A stretch of 64,000 nt of DNA from Prochlorococcus sp. HOT208_60m_813L03 (GCA_002026145.1 MWOQ01000181.1:1-64000); one strand, 5' to 3'; counted from the first letter of the stretch, positions 1-10,319 are shown. A program made the numbers and translations. Notes: a model not told the origin generated them from the letters alone.

Positions 1-48
1 ATCAAATAATCCTCCTTCTGTAGCACCAAAAAAATTAAAGGCCAACAT
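1..48 (-). CDS. atpG: ATP synthase F0 subunit b' (5' fragment)
   Basis: Only the first 16 codons are inside the window; the gene runs off the left edge. The reverse strand reads MLAFNFFGATEGGLFD, which I recognise as the N-terminus of the picocyanobacterial b' subunit, the second peripheral-stalk subunit found in photosynthetic organisms. It lies 68 bases downstream of atpE in the same direction, where b' is expected in the cyanobacterial atpI-B-E-b'-F-H-A order. The naming (atpG or atpF2) differs between annotations. The identification rests on a short stretch plus gene order. Confidence 0.85.
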   Translation of the reverse strand, partial: MLAFNFFGATEGGLFD

Positions 49-116
49 ATGATTCAGTTGAAGTTAAAAAATTAAATTTAAATATTGCTAATAAGAATTA
101 GAAGCAATATTAACTT

Positions 117-380
<264 letters not shown>

Positions 381-439
381 TTAATACTTGTGATAATCTT
401 TGTTGTCATACACGCTTGGACATCCTTTGTTTTAAGAAT

Positions 440-520
440 GGGTCTGATATTTTCAGACCTACGCGATTAGATATTTTGCCAGATTACAGACCCTTTGTAA
501 AAGCGTCTGAATATATCAGA
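440..520 (-). promoter_or_regulatory. Intercistronic inverted repeats upstream of atpE
   Basis: The atpB-atpE spacer holds a perfect 7-bp inverted repeat, GGTCTGA at 441-447 and TCAGACC at 453-459, with a 5-base loop. A second one is TCTGA at 506-510 and TCAGA at 516-520, also with a 5-base loop. Between them, CAGACCC at 487-493 is complementary to GGGTCTG at 440-446, so the arms can pair in more than one way. No T-run follows, so a simple intrinsic terminator is unlikely. RNA processing, stabilisation or translational control of atpE is my inference. Confidence 0.5.
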
Positions 521-526
521 AAACAG

Positions 527-1252
527 CTAATGATGTTCTTCAACAGCTTCTCCAATGTAGTAGGCCGCTAAAGTTGCAAAAATCAATGCCTGAATTGCAC
601 TAGTAAATAGTCCTAGGAACATAACAGGTATTGGGAGGATTAGCGGAACTAAAAAGACTAGAACACCAACAACAAGTTCATCGGCCAAAATATTTCCAAA
701 TAGCCTGAAAGAGAGTGATAAAGGTTTCGTAAAGTCCTCTAGAATTTTGAAAGGAAGCATAATCGGAGTTGGGTGAACATAGTATTCGAAGTATCTCCAA
801 CCCTTATTGCTTAAACCAGCATAGAAATAAGAAAGTGAAACCAATAATGCCAAGGCTATAGTTGTATTGATATCTGCAGTAGGTGCTCCTAATTCTCCAC
901 TTGGTAACTTAATCAATCTCCAAGGAATTAAAGCCCCTCCCCAATTACTAACAAAGACGAATAAAAATAAAGTCCCTATAAATGGCATCCAATCTCTATA
1001 AACTTTTTCTCCTATTTGCGTCCTAGTAAGATCTCTTATGTAATCCCAGAGGAACTCAAGCAGGTTTTGAAGGCCTTTAGGATCATTTTCCATTTTTTTA
1101 GTTCCTAAAGAAATAAAAACTAATAACGCTCCTAATAAAATCCAAGATGTTAAAAAAACCTGACCATGAAGTCTGATATTTCCAATTTGCCAATAAAGAT
1201 GTTGACCAACTTCTAATGCTGCAAAATTTGTTAGCAAGGAATTAAAAAACAT
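527..1252 (-). CDS. atpB: ATP synthase F0 subunit a
   Basis: This integral membrane subunit forms the two proton half-channels against the c-ring. It has 241 residues, normal for cyanobacteria. At least five hydrophobic segments are visible, for example about 33-50, 91-110, 130-147 and 192-233. The conserved SFRLFGN motif gives the essential arginine at residue 183, and the C-terminal helix includes the [21 protein letters not shown] signature. It is 23 bases downstream of the atpI-like gene and is followed by a long structured spacer before atpE. Confidence 0.98.
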   Translation of the reverse strand: MFFNSLLTNFAALEVGQHLYWQIGNIRLHGQVFLTSWILLGALLVFISLGTKKMENDPKGLQNLLEFLWDYIRDLTRTQIGEKVYRDWMPFIGTLFLFVFVSNWGGALIPWRLIKLPSGELGAPTADINTTIALALLVSLSYFYAGLSNKGWRYFEYYVHPTPIMLPFKILEDFTKPLSLSFRLFGNILADELVVGVLVFLVPLILPIPVMFLGLFTSAIQALIFATLAAYYIGEAVEEHH

Positions 1253-1275
1253 TTGTTTTGAATAAAAAAATTTAC

Positions 1276-1752
1276 TTAAGAACGTGAAAAATAAAGAATG
1301 AGTGAAGGCTTATAAATGAAAAAACCTATCATCGCAGGAAAAATATCCAAAGATCCTAGCTTGCTCGCAAAAATAAAGAGGCAAACTGGAACTAATAGTT
1401 GCAATTTTGATACACCTGATGATTCTTTACCAAGTTTCCCTATACTTTTGGCAAGCAAACGTAGGTAAAAAATGCCGGCAATTGCACCTATAAAAATACT
1501 AAAACCAAAAGTAAAGCCAAAAAAAATTCCAGTTATTGATGCTAATAAAATAGAAACAATAAAAGTAATTACAAAAATTGTTAATTGCAATTTTGTGTAT
1601 TCATCATTTTGGGAAAGCAAATGATCTATTTGATTGGCAATGCCCGATTTACTTTCTTTGATGATCGAATTATTCAGGGATTGAGGAAATTGAACATTCT
1701 CATTAGAGGGATGCTCAAGTTTTTTTCTATTTGAGTCCACTGATGTGAACAT
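1276..1752 (-). CDS. atpI: ATP synthase protein I (AtpI-like)
   Basis: This is the first gene of the atp operon. The 158 residues comprise a polar N-terminal half (about 1-55) and four hydrophobic segments (about 58-80, 80-103, 115-131, 133-154). That matches the Atp1/UncI family, a small membrane chaperone thought to assist c-ring assembly and not part of the mature complex. Sequence conservation in this family is poor, so the call relies on length, topology and position just upstream of atpB. The long hydrophilic N-terminus is typical of picocyanobacterial versions as I know them. Confidence 0.8.
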   Translation of the reverse strand: MFTSVDSNRKKLEHPSNENVQFPQSLNNSIIKESKSGIANQIDHLLSQNDEYTKLQLTIFVITFIVSILLASITGIFFGFTFGFSIFIGAIAGIFYLRLLAKSIGKLGKESSGVSKLQLLVPVCLFIFASKLGSLDIFPAMIGFFIYKPSLILYFSRS

Positions 1753-1784
1753 AGTTTAAAAACCCCTCTGAATGGTTTTAAGTA

Positions 1785-1790
1785 AGTATA
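1785..1790 (-). promoter_or_regulatory. Candidate -10 element of the atp operon
   Basis: On the reverse strand TATACT lies 33 bases before the atpI start codon, which would give a leader of roughly 26 bases. I see no convincing -35 hexamer, as is common in these AT-rich genomes. This is a motif guess only. Confidence 0.3.
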
Positions 1791-2018
1791 TAAACCCACG
1801 GAATCTATCACGGAGAGGTGCCTTTTAGCTAGTTTTTTCTCATAAAAAATTAATTCTTAAGATTTATGATGAATCTGTAGGCCATTTTTTACTTTATTCT
1901 TCAAAAATAAAATTTATGAAAAGTCATCTTTTTAATTGCGTTAACACTTTAAAACGTTAATAAAAGACTTGGCAAAATCTCAATTAAACGTCTCAATAGT
2001 AAATATACATCTAAAAAA

Positions 2019-3254
2019 TTGGAGATAAGTCAAGAAAAAATAAAATATAAAAGAATTTCTAAAAGAAAAAAAACCTTTAGTTCTAATTACAAAAAAAATT
2101 TCAGCAACTTAACAGAGTCTATATTTCCCTTACCTTGGGCGATATGGCCTTATGAAGCAAAAATCCTCATTGTCGTTATTGGAATTTGGTCAATATTAGG
2201 AATATGCATACTAGGATCATCAAGTTGGTGGGTGGCTAGTAGGGAAATGGGAAATTGGGCTTACTTCTTAAAAAAACAAATCATTTGGACCATTCCAGGA
2301 ATTGGTTTATTTTATTTCGTACTTAATACAAATATTAGAAATCTTTTAAAGTTTTCAAGAATTATTTTTTATATTTTATTCTTTTTGATTTTCCTTACCA
2401 ATCTTACTGGAATTACAGTTAATGGCTCTTCAAGATGGCTAGTGCTTGGCAATTTACGTCTGCAGCCATCTGAATTAATTAAACCTTTTCTAATTCTGGA
2501 AGCTTCTAATCTTTTCGCACATTGGAATCTAGTGAAGAATGATAAAAAATTAATTTCAATTATAACCTTTGGTTTATTAATTTTATTAATACTTAAACAG
2601 CCTAATTTAAGTACTGCATCATTAACTGGAATTCTTCTTTGGGTAATGGGTTTATGTGGCGGAGTAAAACTTAGCTCTCTTTGCTCATTTGCTTCAATAG
2701 GATTAATTACTGGATGTATCAGCATACTTAATAACGAATATCAAAAACTGAGAGTTATTTCATTTATAAATCCTTGGAAAGATCAACAAGAAAGTGGTTT
2801 TCAATTGGTTCAAAGTTTATTAGCTATAGGTTCAGGTGGTCTATTTGGCCAAGGTTTTGGGCTGTCGATACAAAAATTACAGTATCTGCCGTTCATGTAT
2901 ACAGATTTTATTTTTGCCATTTTTGCGGAAGAATTTGGTTTATTGGGGTGTACTTTGTTCTTAGGATTTTTAGCAGTATTCTCCTATATAAGCCTAAGAA
3001 TTAGTCTTAAGTGCAGGAACAATTATACAAAATTAGTTGCTATTGGATGTAGTGTGTTGTTGACAGGTCAATCAATAATGCATATTGCTGTAGCAACAGG
3101 TTCAATGCCTACTACAGGGTTACCACTACCTTTCATAAGTTATGGTGGCAATTCACTAATAGCGTCTTTTTTTATTGCAGGGATGTTAGTTAGATGTTCA
3201 TTAGAGTCAACAGGATTCATTGGTATGATTAGTACACGAAAGACTCTTAATTAG
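2019..3254 (+). CDS. ftsW: Cell division protein FtsW (SEDS peptidoglycan polymerase)
   Basis: FtsW polymerises septal peptidoglycan from lipid II together with a class B PBP. The 411 residues start with about 45 polar residues, followed by some ten membrane segments. SEDS signatures are present: NGSSRWL, QPSELIKP, the extracellular loop with YTDFIFAIFAEE containing the conserved acidic residues, and TTGLPLPFISYGGNSL near the C-terminus. The last motif favours FtsW over RodA. The start is TTG; no upstream ATG keeps the frame, and the next methionine lies well inside the first membrane segment, so TTG is the best choice. It is transcribed away from the atp operon across a 266-base divergent intergenic region. 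Confidence 0.92.
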   Translation: MEISQEKIKYKRISKRKKTFSSNYKKNFSNLTESIFPLPWAIWPYEAKILIVVIGIWSILGICILGSSSWWVASREMGNWAYFLKKQIIWTIPGIGLFYFVLNTNIRNLLKFSRIIFYILFFLIFLTNLTGITVNGSSRWLVLGNLRLQPSELIKPFLILEASNLFAHWNLVKNDKKLISIITFGLLILLILKQPNLSTASLTGILLWVMGLCGGVKLSSLCSFASIGLITGCISILNNEYQKLRVISFINPWKDQQESGFQLVQSLLAIGSGGLFGQGFGLSIQKLQYLPFMYTDFIFAIFAEEFGLLGCTLFLGFLAVFSYISLRISLKCRNNYTKLVAIGCSVLLTGQSIMHIAVATGSMPTTGLPLPFISYGGNSLIASFFIAGMLVRCSLESTGFIGMISTRKTLN

Positions 3255-3336
3255 TTAGAATTTAAAGGATTAATTTCAAGCTATCGAATCATTTAATTTA
3301 GTTATTTCAGAATTATCTCAAAAGGGTAATCTGCTT

Positions 3337-3993
3337 ATGCAGAATGGTCTTAATAGTCCTGGTCCATTTACTATATTTTTGGTTTTCAGCGCAGGACTTT
3401 TAACAAGTCTTGGGCCATGTTCATTATCATTGCTGCCAGTTACTATTGCTTATATAGGGGGAACAGAGAAAAATAAATTTAAACTTATTAGTTTTTCAGG
3501 AGGTGTAGTTTTTTCGCTCGTTGCACTGGGGGCTGCGAGTGGATTCTTAGGTAAAATATATGGGCAAATTCCATCTTATTACACTTCATTTGTTGCCCTA
3601 ATAGCAATAATAATGGGTTTAAATTTATTAGGAATTCTAAAGTTTCAGTTTCCGAATGGACCTGATCTAAAAAAAATAGAGGATAAGATACCTTCCCTGA
3701 TAGCGCCTTTTGCTATAGGAACTACTTTTGGACTAGCTTCTTCACCTTGCATTACTCCAGTTTTAGCAACTCTTTTAGCTTGGGTATCGCAAGCCAAAAA
3801 CCCAATAATATCTATTATTTTTTTATTTTTCTTTGGGATAGGCCAAGTAACCCCATTAATAATTGCAGGAGCTACTGCAGAAAACTTAAAGCAATTTTTA
3901 GCTCTTAGAAAATTTAGTCAAATAATTCCGACTTTAAGTGGGATATTTTTAGTTTCCCTAGGTTTATTGAATTTATTTTCAAATTGGATTTAA
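3337..3993 (+). CDS. ccdA: Cytochrome c biogenesis protein CcdA
   Basis: CcdA carries reducing equivalents across the thylakoid or plasma membrane to keep apocytochrome c haem-binding cysteines reduced. The 218 residues form about six membrane helices. The two redox cysteines of the family are visible: Cys28 in SLGPCSL and Cys138 in ASSPCIT. It is followed without any gap by the CcsB gene (TAA directly followed by ATG), so the two are almost certainly co-translated parts of the system II cytochrome c maturation pathway that supplies cytochromes f, c6 and c550. Confidence 0.95.
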   Translation: MQNGLNSPGPFTIFLVFSAGLLTSLGPCSLSLLPVTIAYIGGTEKNKFKLISFSGGVVFSLVALGAASGFLGKIYGQIPSYYTSFVALIAIIMGLNLLGILKFQFPNGPDLKKIEDKIPSLIAPFAIGTTFGLASSPCITPVLATLLAWVSQAKNPIISIIFLFFFGIGQVTPLIIAGATAENLKQFLALRKFSQIIPTLSGIFLVSLGLLNLFSNWI

Positions 3994-5280
3994 ATGATTT
4001 TTTTTAAGAATCTAATTTTCAAAATATCAAATTTAAGATTCGCCATATCGCTGATAATCTTCATTGCTGTTGCCAGTGGAATAGGTACATTTATACCTCA
4101 AGGTAGTAACAATAAATTCTATATTGATAATTTCGATAGTGCTCCTATTTTTGGATTTTTAGATGGAGAAAAAGTCTTAAAACTTCAATTGGATCATATA
4201 TATACAAGCTTTTGGTTTTTATTTACATTAATTCTTCTTTGCGTTTCTCTGGCAGCTTGTAGTTTCAGGAGGCAAATTCCTTCATTAAAAGCTTCATTAA
4301 AATGGATTGAATATAATAGTGAAAAAAAATTTAGCAAACTGCAACTATCTACAAGTCATCTAATCAATCAAGATGGAGAACATTTATCAAAAGTAGATTT
4401 ATTACTTAAAAAAAAAGGATGGAAAACATACAAATTTAATAGTCATATTTCTGCAAGAAAGGGGTTAATTGGAAAAATCGGTCCTTTAGTTGTACATATA
4501 GGATTAATAGTCTTACTTATAGGTTCAGCATATGGAAGTTTTACAAGTCAATCAAAAGAACAATATTTACTGCCTGGAGAAACTTTAGATCTTGTTAATG
4601 AAAGCACAAACTCAAAAGCCAAGGTGAAATTAGTCGATTTTTCTATAGAACGTGAAAGTGATGGTGTGCCCAAACAGTTTATTTCAAAATTAAATTTTTC
4701 TTCTGAAGATCTAAATTTAAATGAAATAAAAACAACCAAAGTTAATCACCCAATCAGGTTTAAAGGATTAACTATTTATCAAGCAGATTGGGCAATATCA
4801 AATGTTGTTTTAGAAATAGATAATATCCTTTATCAATTACAATTAAAGGAGATTCCAGAAATCGGTAATCAAGTTTGGGGAGTTTTAGTTGAATTAGGAT
4901 CGGAGACTAAAAAAAATTTCCTTTTAACAATAGATAATGAAAATGGTCCACTTAAAATTTCGAATATAGAAAATTTTTCCGGGAATAATCTCTATATTAA
5001 TGACGATCCTTTAGAAGTTAACTCTTCAAAAGTATCTCTGAAAAAAATAATCCCCAGCAGTGGATTAATAATTAAAAATGATCCGTCTATACCATTTATT
5101 TACTTTTCTTTTATCTTAATAATTTTTGGAACAATAATAAGTCTTATACCAACTAACCAATTATGGATTCTGGTAAATAAAGAATCACAAAAGTTATTTA
5201 TTGGAGGCCTTAGTAATAAAAATCTAGTTGGTTTTAAAAAAGAATTTTTTAAATTATCAGAAGAAATAAAAAATTTTTAA
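3994..5280 (+). CDS. ccsB: System II cytochrome c biogenesis protein CcsB (ResB/Ccs1)
   Basis: This is the ResB-like partner of CcsA in the haem lyase complex that attaches haem to c-type cytochromes on the lumenal side. The 428 residues show three N-terminal membrane segments (about 12-30, 68-88, 163-183), a long soluble domain (about 190-360), and a final membrane helix near 367-387. This is the expected Ccs1 topology. It begins immediately after ccdA. Its 3' end overlaps the convergent queF gene by four bases. The gene is AT-rich like its neighbours and shows no sign of damage. Confidence 0.93.
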   Translation: MIFFKNLIFKISNLRFAISLIIFIAVASGIGTFIPQGSNNKFYIDNFDSAPIFGFLDGEKVLKLQLDHIYTSFWFLFTLILLCVSLAACSFRRQIPSLKASLKWIEYNSEKKFSKLQLSTSHLINQDGEHLSKVDLLLKKKGWKTYKFNSHISARKGLIGKIGPLVVHIGLIVLLIGSAYGSFTSQSKEQYLLPGETLDLVNESTNSKAKVKLVDFSIERESDGVPKQFISKLNFSSEDLNLNEIKTTKVNHPIRFKGLTIYQADWAISNVVLEIDNILYQLQLKEIPEIGNQVWGVLVELGSETKKNFLLTIDNENGPLKISNIENFSGNNLYINDDPLEVNSSKVSLKKIIPSSGLIIKNDPSIPFIYFSFILIIFGTIISLIPTNQLWILVNKESQKLFIGGLSNKNLVGFKKEFFKLSEEIKNF

Positions 5281-5687
5281 TTTCTTTTCTGCCCACTAAA
5301 AATATCTAACTGCATAGAAACATTCCCTCTGGGGTTAAATTTAGCATTTAAATGTATCCAGTAAGGTGAACCTTCATTCACTAAATCATCCATAATTCTA
5401 TTCACAACCTCCTCATGTGATATTTTTATATCCCTAAAATTATTAATATAAAGCTTTAAAGACTTCAACTCATAGACTTTCAAATTAGGTTGATAAATAA
5501 TATTTAGCTTTGCAAAATCTGGATAACCAGAAAAGGGGCACTTACATGTAAATTCAGGTAAATGAATAGAAATTTCATAAATTCTTTTCTTATTTGGATT
5601 ATCGAAACAAATTATTTTTGATTCTTCAATAATTCTTTCACCATATAGCGGTCTTTGAGTCGAATCTTCTAATTTAGCTGTACTCAT
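5277..5687 (-). CDS. queF: NADPH-dependent 7-cyano-7-deazaguanine reductase QueF
   Basis: QueF reduces preQ0 to preQ1 in the queuosine tRNA modification pathway. The 136 residues correspond to the short, single-domain (YkvM-type) class. The nucleophilic cysteine is Cys50 in [11 protein letters not shown] and the conserved aspartate is Asp57, seven residues on as in the Bacillus enzyme. The family NADPH-binding motif appears as YELKSLKLY. The gene converges on ccsB with a four-base overlap of stop codons. Confidence 0.96.
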   Translation of the reverse strand: MSTAKLEDSTQRPLYGERIIEESKIICFDNPNKKRIYEISIHLPEFTCKCPFSGYPDFAKLNIIYQPNLKVYELKSLKLYINNFRDIKISHEEVVNRIMDDLVNEGSPYWIHLNAKFNPRGNVSMQLDIFSGQKRN

Positions 5688-5810
5688 TTTTAATAGAACT
5701 TTTTTAATAAACCTATATAAAAACTATATATAAAGATAAAAATTGGCAAAAGTATCAACAAATCTAAGTATTACAATTGACTAAGTCAAAAGATATTAAA
5801 TCTTATTTTT

Positions 5811-5853
5811 GTATCAATAATAACATTCATAATGTCCGCCGAAAGGTTTATAT
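5811..5853 (+). promoter_or_regulatory. Candidate NtcA-activated promoter for the glnB operon
   Basis: GTATCAATAATAAC at 5811-5824 fits GT-N10-AC and differs from the NtcA consensus GTA-N8-TAC at one position. A TATA-like -10 (TTATAT, 5848-5853) follows after 23 bases, the spacing of NtcA class II promoters. Transcription would begin near 5860 and read the 81-residue ORF and glnB. This is a motif match by eye and not proven. Confidence 0.45.
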
Positions 5854-5876
5854 GTGTTTAGTTTAATGAAAAATTA

Positions 5877-6122
5877 ATGGACATTTGTCTGATAACTATC
5901 GATAACAACTTAAATAAATCCCTTCAACCAAAAACTGCAATTGGAATGTTATGGCTTCAAACACACTTTGAGAATGATCAGTGGGAAGCGTTGTCAAATA
6001 GTACAGTAATAATTTCTGAAGAAAATTCCCAACTATTGATTGAAGACGCCAAGAATGCAGGACTTAATGTTGAATGTTTTTCTGATATTTCAATGTTGGA
6101 TGTTTTCCCAAAAAACAATTAA
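5877..6122 (+). CDS. Conserved small hypothetical protein upstream of glnB
   Basis: An 81-residue soluble protein of no family I can name. It has no cysteine-metal motif, signal peptide or membrane helix. The sequence has the look of a small alpha/beta fold (alternating hydrophobic stretches MDICLITI, TVIISEE, LNVECF) with an acidic C-terminal half. The start is ATG. Only 24 bases separate its stop from glnB, and a possible NtcA promoter lies just upstream, so co-transcription with PII is likely. A role in nitrogen signalling would be guilt by association only. Confidence 0.75.
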   Translation: MDICLITIDNNLNKSLQPKTAIGMLWLQTHFENDQWEALSNSTVIISEENSQLLIEDAKNAGLNVECFSDISMLDVFPKNN

Positions 6123-6485
<363 letters not shown>

Positions 6486-6486
6486 T

Positions 6487-7299
6487 TCAAAGAGTTTCTT
6501 TTACTAAATTTTGTATATATTCACTATTAATATTTTTATTTGATTGACTTCCTAAGGCCATCCAAGCTAGATATTCATGATTCCCAGCAGGACCTACCAG
6601 CGGAGAAGCTATCAAATTCTTTATATTCCATTGGAAATTATTAGCAGCATAGATAACAGACTCTATAGCCTCAGTATGGAATTTAGGATTGCGAACAACA
6701 CCTCCTTTACTGACTTTATCTTTACCTACCTCAAATTGGGGTTTAATTAAAAATATTCCCTCAATGCAATCACCTTCTAATAAATTACCAATAGATTTAA
6801 AAACTAACTTTAATGAAATAAAAGACAAATCAGCAACAACAAAATTTGGTAATTCATTACTTCTCGATAAAAGGTCATTAGGTTTTAAATTTCGAATATT
6901 AGTTCGTTCAAAAAGTATAACTTTTGGGTTATTTCTAATTTTCCATGCAGTTTGTCCATAACCAACATCTATCCCATAAACTAACTTTGCGCCTTGTTGC
7001 AATAAGCAATCAGTAAATCCCCCAGTAGAGATTCCTGCGTCAATACATATTTTGTCTTTTACTTTAATTTCAAGTTTTTTAAATGCCTCCAATAATTTTT
7101 CGCCGCCCCTTGATACAAACATAGGCGCGGAATCAATAAAAAACTCAGATCCAATTAATACTTGTTGTCCAGGTTTATCCAATACTTTCCCATTGATATC
7201 TCTAACCTTGCCTGCAAGAATTAAACCTTGGGCTTTTTGACGAGTTTCACATAAACCTTTATTTAGAAGATAAAGATCTAATCTACTTTTTTTAATCAT
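6487..7299 (-). CDS. tlyA: TlyA-family rRNA methyltransferase (S4 and FtsJ domains)
   Basis: This is a predicted S-adenosylmethionine-dependent 2'-O-methyltransferase of ribosomal RNA, often annotated as hemolysin A. The 270 residues begin with an S4 RNA-binding domain (about 1-62, RLDLYLLNKG...ILAGKV). A Rossmann-like FtsJ domain follows, with its SAM motif at about 87-96 (CIDAGISTGGF), the DVGYGQ segment after it, and a VADLSFISL motif. Length and domain order are standard. The gene ends one base from the convergent glnB stop. The name hemolysin is historical and membrane lysis is not implied. Confidence 0.9.
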   Translation of the reverse strand: MIKKSRLDLYLLNKGLCETRQKAQGLILAGKVRDINGKVLDKPGQQVLIGSEFFIDSAPMFVSRGGEKLLEAFKKLEIKVKDKICIDAGISTGGFTDCLLQQGAKLVYGIDVGYGQTAWKIRNNPKVILFERTNIRNLKPNDLLSRSNELPNFVVADLSFISLKLVFKSIGNLLEGDCIEGIFLIKPQFEVGKDKVSKGGVVRNPKFHTEAIESVIYAANNFQWNIKNLIASPLVGPAGNHEYLAWMALGSQSNKNINSEYIQNLVKETL

Positions 7300-7547
7300 A
7301 TATTAATCAATAACAAAGATTGAATAATGAACTTCTATAAGATTAAAATCCAAATTCTTTAATACCTTTTAATTTTAAATAAGAACTAAAAAATTACCCA
7401 TGATTAACGAAGGAATATATGCAAACATTTTTATATTTAAGCTTTCTTTATTAGCCAAATAAATGTTACATAGAAAAATAATAATCATTCAAATATGTTC
7501 AATGGCAAGTACATCTTTAAAGGTATAGGGCAATAATTCGATTTTGT

Positions 7548-7553
7548 TATAAA
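7548..7553 (+). promoter_or_regulatory. Candidate -10 element of purB
   Basis: TATAAA lies 26 bases before the purB GTG start. It is the best -10-like hexamer in the 280-base gap 7300-7579, which otherwise holds only AT-rich sequence and ORFs of about 20 codons that do not look like genes. Confidence 0.3.
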
Positions 7554-7579
7554 GTTTAAATTGATAATAAATAAAAATT

Positions 7580-8875
7580 GTGATCGAGCGTTACACATTA
7601 CCCGAAATGGGGAGAATCTGGACTGAAAGCGCAAAATTCCAGAGTTGGCTTAAGGTTGAAATAGCTGCATGTGAAGCAAATTTTTCCCTCGGGAAAATCC
7701 CTGAGAATGCCATGAAAGAGATACGTTCAAATGCAAAGTTTGATGAATCTAGAATTACAGAAATCGAGAAAGAAGTTAAACATGATGTCATAGCATTTCT
7801 TACAAGCGTTAATGAATTTGTAGGAGATTCAGGAAGATACATACATGTTGGTATGACCAGTAGTGATGTACTTGATACTGGCTTATCTCTTCAGTTAGTA
7901 TATTCTTGCGAATTGTTATTAAAAGAAATTGAGAACCTAGAAAATGAGGTCAGATTATTAGCCAGTAAGCATAAAAATACATTAATGATTGGCAGATCTC
8001 ATGCAATTCATGGGGAGCCAATTTCCTTCGGTTTTAAACTTGCTGGATGGTTAGCAGAAATAATAAGGAACAAAAAAAGATTGTTAACTCTGAAAGATTC
8101 TATAGCAATTGGACAAATAAGTGGTGCAATGGGAACTTACGCTAATACGAATCCTAAAGTAGAACAAATAACTTGTGATTTACTCGGTTTAAAACCTGAT
8201 ACAGCAAGTACGCAGGTTATATCGAGAGACAGACATGCAGAATATGTGCAAACTATTGCACTAGTTGGCGCTTCTTTAGATAGATTCGCAACTGAAATAA
8301 GAAATTTACAAAGAACTGATGTTTTAGAAGTTGAGGAGGGCTTTACAAAAGGGCAAAAAGGAAGTTCTGCCATGCCTCATAAAAGAAATCCTATTCGAAG
8401 TGAAAGAGTAAGTGGTTTAGCAAGAATTTTGAGGAGTTACGTTTTAACAGCACTTGAAAATGTTCCACTTTGGCACGAAAGAGATATAAGCCATAGTTCA
8501 AATGAACGTATCATGCTACCTGACGTATCAATCTGCTTGCATTTTATGCTCAGGGAAATGCAAGATATAGTAAGCAATTTAGAAGTTTATCCAAAAAATA
8601 TGCTCAAAAATTTAAATATATATGGTGGTGTAATCTTTAGTCAGAAAGTTTTACTTTTGCTTGTAGAGAAGGGCTTGTCTAGAGAAAAAGCTTATAGCTT
8701 AGTACAAAAAAATGCGCATCAGGCCTGGAATACTCAGAATGGGAATTTCAAACAAAATATAGAGAGAGATAATGAAATTATGGATTTTATTGATCAAAGT
8801 GACTTAGAAGAATGTTTTAATCCTTCAATTCATCTTAATAATTTAAGTGTAATATGGGAGAAGTTAGGTATCTAG
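7580..8875 (+). CDS. purB: Adenylosuccinate lyase
   Basis: PurB cleaves SAICAR to AICAR and adenylosuccinate to AMP in purine synthesis. The 431 residues are typical of the shorter bacterial form. The superfamily signature GSSAMPHKRNP lies at about 261-271, and the conserved TSSDVLDT and GRSHAIHGEP motifs appear near 91 and 137. The GTG start (MIERYTLPEMGRIW) matches the usual N-terminus. It lies 48 bases before fumC, a member of the same aspartase/fumarase superfamily, in the same direction. Confidence 0.98.
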   Translation: MIERYTLPEMGRIWTESAKFQSWLKVEIAACEANFSLGKIPENAMKEIRSNAKFDESRITEIEKEVKHDVIAFLTSVNEFVGDSGRYIHVGMTSSDVLDTGLSLQLVYSCELLLKEIENLENEVRLLASKHKNTLMIGRSHAIHGEPISFGFKLAGWLAEIIRNKKRLLTLKDSIAIGQISGAMGTYANTNPKVEQITCDLLGLKPDTASTQVISRDRHAEYVQTIALVGASLDRFATEIRNLQRTDVLEVEEGFTKGQKGSSAMPHKRNPIRSERVSGLARILRSYVLTALENVPLWHERDISHSSNERIMLPDVSICLHFMLREMQDIVSNLEVYPKNMLKNLNIYGGVIFSQKVLLLLVEKGLSREKAYSLVQKNAHQAWNTQNGNFKQNIERDNEIMDFIDQSDLEECFNPSIHLNNLSVIWEKLGI

Positions 8876-8923
8876 GATTACTGAAAACCTTATCTAAGTT
8901 AAACCAGTGTTTTCAGAGGAATA

Positions 8924-10309
8924 ATGACCAAAAACTTTAGGATTGAAAAAGATAGTATGGGAACAATAAAGGTTCCCATGGAAGCTTTGTGGGGTGCTCA
9001 AACACAAAGATCGATAATAAATTTTTCTATTGGAGAAGAATTAATTCCAATTGAACTAATTTATTCACTGACCCTCATAAAAAAAGCTGCTTCAATTGCG
9101 AATTTCAATTTAGGTTTAATAGATAAAAGGAAAAAAGATTTGATTGTAGAGGCATGTACGGAAATACTTGATGGGCTTCACGATTCACAGTTTCCCTTAA
9201 AGGTTTGGCAAACAGGTAGTGGCACGCAAACAAATATGAATGTTAATGAGGTAATTTCAAATATTGCAGCTTTAAAAACCAATTCAGAGCTTGGTAGTCA
9301 TCAACCAATTCATCCGAATGATGATGTAAATAAATCTCAATCAACTAATGACACTTTTCCTGCTGCTATTCAAATATCTGTTGTTAATGAAATAATCAAA
9401 AATTTAGTTCCAACTATCAGAGAACTTACTAAGGTCCTTGATAAAAAAAGTGAAGAATGGAAAGACCTTATAAAAATAGGAAGAACCCATTTTCAAGATG
9501 CAGTTCCCCTTACTTTTGGGCAAGAAATATCAGGATGGTCAGAGCAACTTAAAGATGCTGAGAATGCAATTATTATGAGTCTGAATGAATTGTATTTCTT
9601 ACCTCTGGGAGGAACTGCGGTTGGTACTGGGATTAATTGTCCACAAGGATTTTGTGAAGAGTCTATAAAATCAATTTCCGATGATACTAATCTAATGTTC
9701 TATAAATCAAAAAATAATTTTTCTATCATGGCCTCACATGATCGTCTTGCTCAAGTAATGAGTCAGATAAAAATATTAGCAGGTGCATTATTTAAAATTT
9801 CAAATGATATAAAAATTCTATCTTCTGGTCCAAGATCAGGAATATATGAACTTATTATTCCTCAAAATGAACCTGGAAGTTCTATTATGCCGGGTAAAGT
9901 AAATCCAACTCAATGCGAAGCCTTATCAATGGTTTGTACTCAGATAATGGGTCTTGAATATGCAGTCTCAATGGCAAATTCTAGCGGTACTTTACAGATG
10001 AATGAATATAAGCCTCTTATTGGATTTAATATTCTCACAAGTTTAAAATTACTTAAAAATGTAATAGAAAACTTCAGAATAAAATTAGTTGATGAGATGG
10101 AACCTAATCAAAAGAGAATGAAGTTAAATTTAGAAAATTCACTAATGTTGGTTACAGCCATAGTGCCAAAAGTTGGTTATGAAAAAGCAGCTGAAATTGC
10201 AAACCTTGCCTTCAAAGAATCATTAAATTTAAAAGAGGCAACAATTAAATTAGGTTATTTAAACGAAGATGAATTTGATGAAGCAATGAATATCAATTCA
10301 ATGATTTGA
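8924..10309 (+). CDS. fumC: Class II fumarase
   Basis: FumC interconverts fumarate and malate. In picocyanobacteria it also recycles fumarate made by purine and arginine synthesis. The 461 residues are full length. GSGTQTNMNVNEV (about 104-116), the NQSTND-like KSQSTNDTFP, GRTHFQDAVP and the superfamily signature GSSIMPGKVNP (about 318-328) are all present. It follows purB, which produces fumarate, so the pairing makes metabolic sense. It converges on the helicase gene with a 10-base gap. Confidence 0.97.
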   Translation: MTKNFRIEKDSMGTIKVPMEALWGAQTQRSIINFSIGEELIPIELIYSLTLIKKAASIANFNLGLIDKRKKDLIVEACTEILDGLHDSQFPLKVWQTGSGTQTNMNVNEVISNIAALKTNSELGSHQPIHPNDDVNKSQSTNDTFPAAIQISVVNEIIKNLVPTIRELTKVLDKKSEEWKDLIKIGRTHFQDAVPLTFGQEISGWSEQLKDAENAIIMSLNELYFLPLGGTAVGTGINCPQGFCEESIKSISDDTNLMFYKSKNNFSIMASHDRLAQVMSQIKILAGALFKISNDIKILSSGPRSGIYELIIPQNEPGSSIMPGKVNPTQCEALSMVCTQIMGLEYAVSMANSSGTLQMNEYKPLIGFNILTSLKLLKNVIENFRIKLVDEMEPNQKRMKLNLENSLMLVTAIVPKVGYEKAAEIANLAFKESLNLKEATIKLGYLNEDEFDEAMNINSMI

Positions 10310-10319
10310 TTAAAAAAAT

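Noticed and set aside
7300..7579. Very short ORFs of about 20 codons between the tlyA-like gene and purB
   Set aside because: They are short, AT-driven and resemble no known peptide; length alone is expected by chance.
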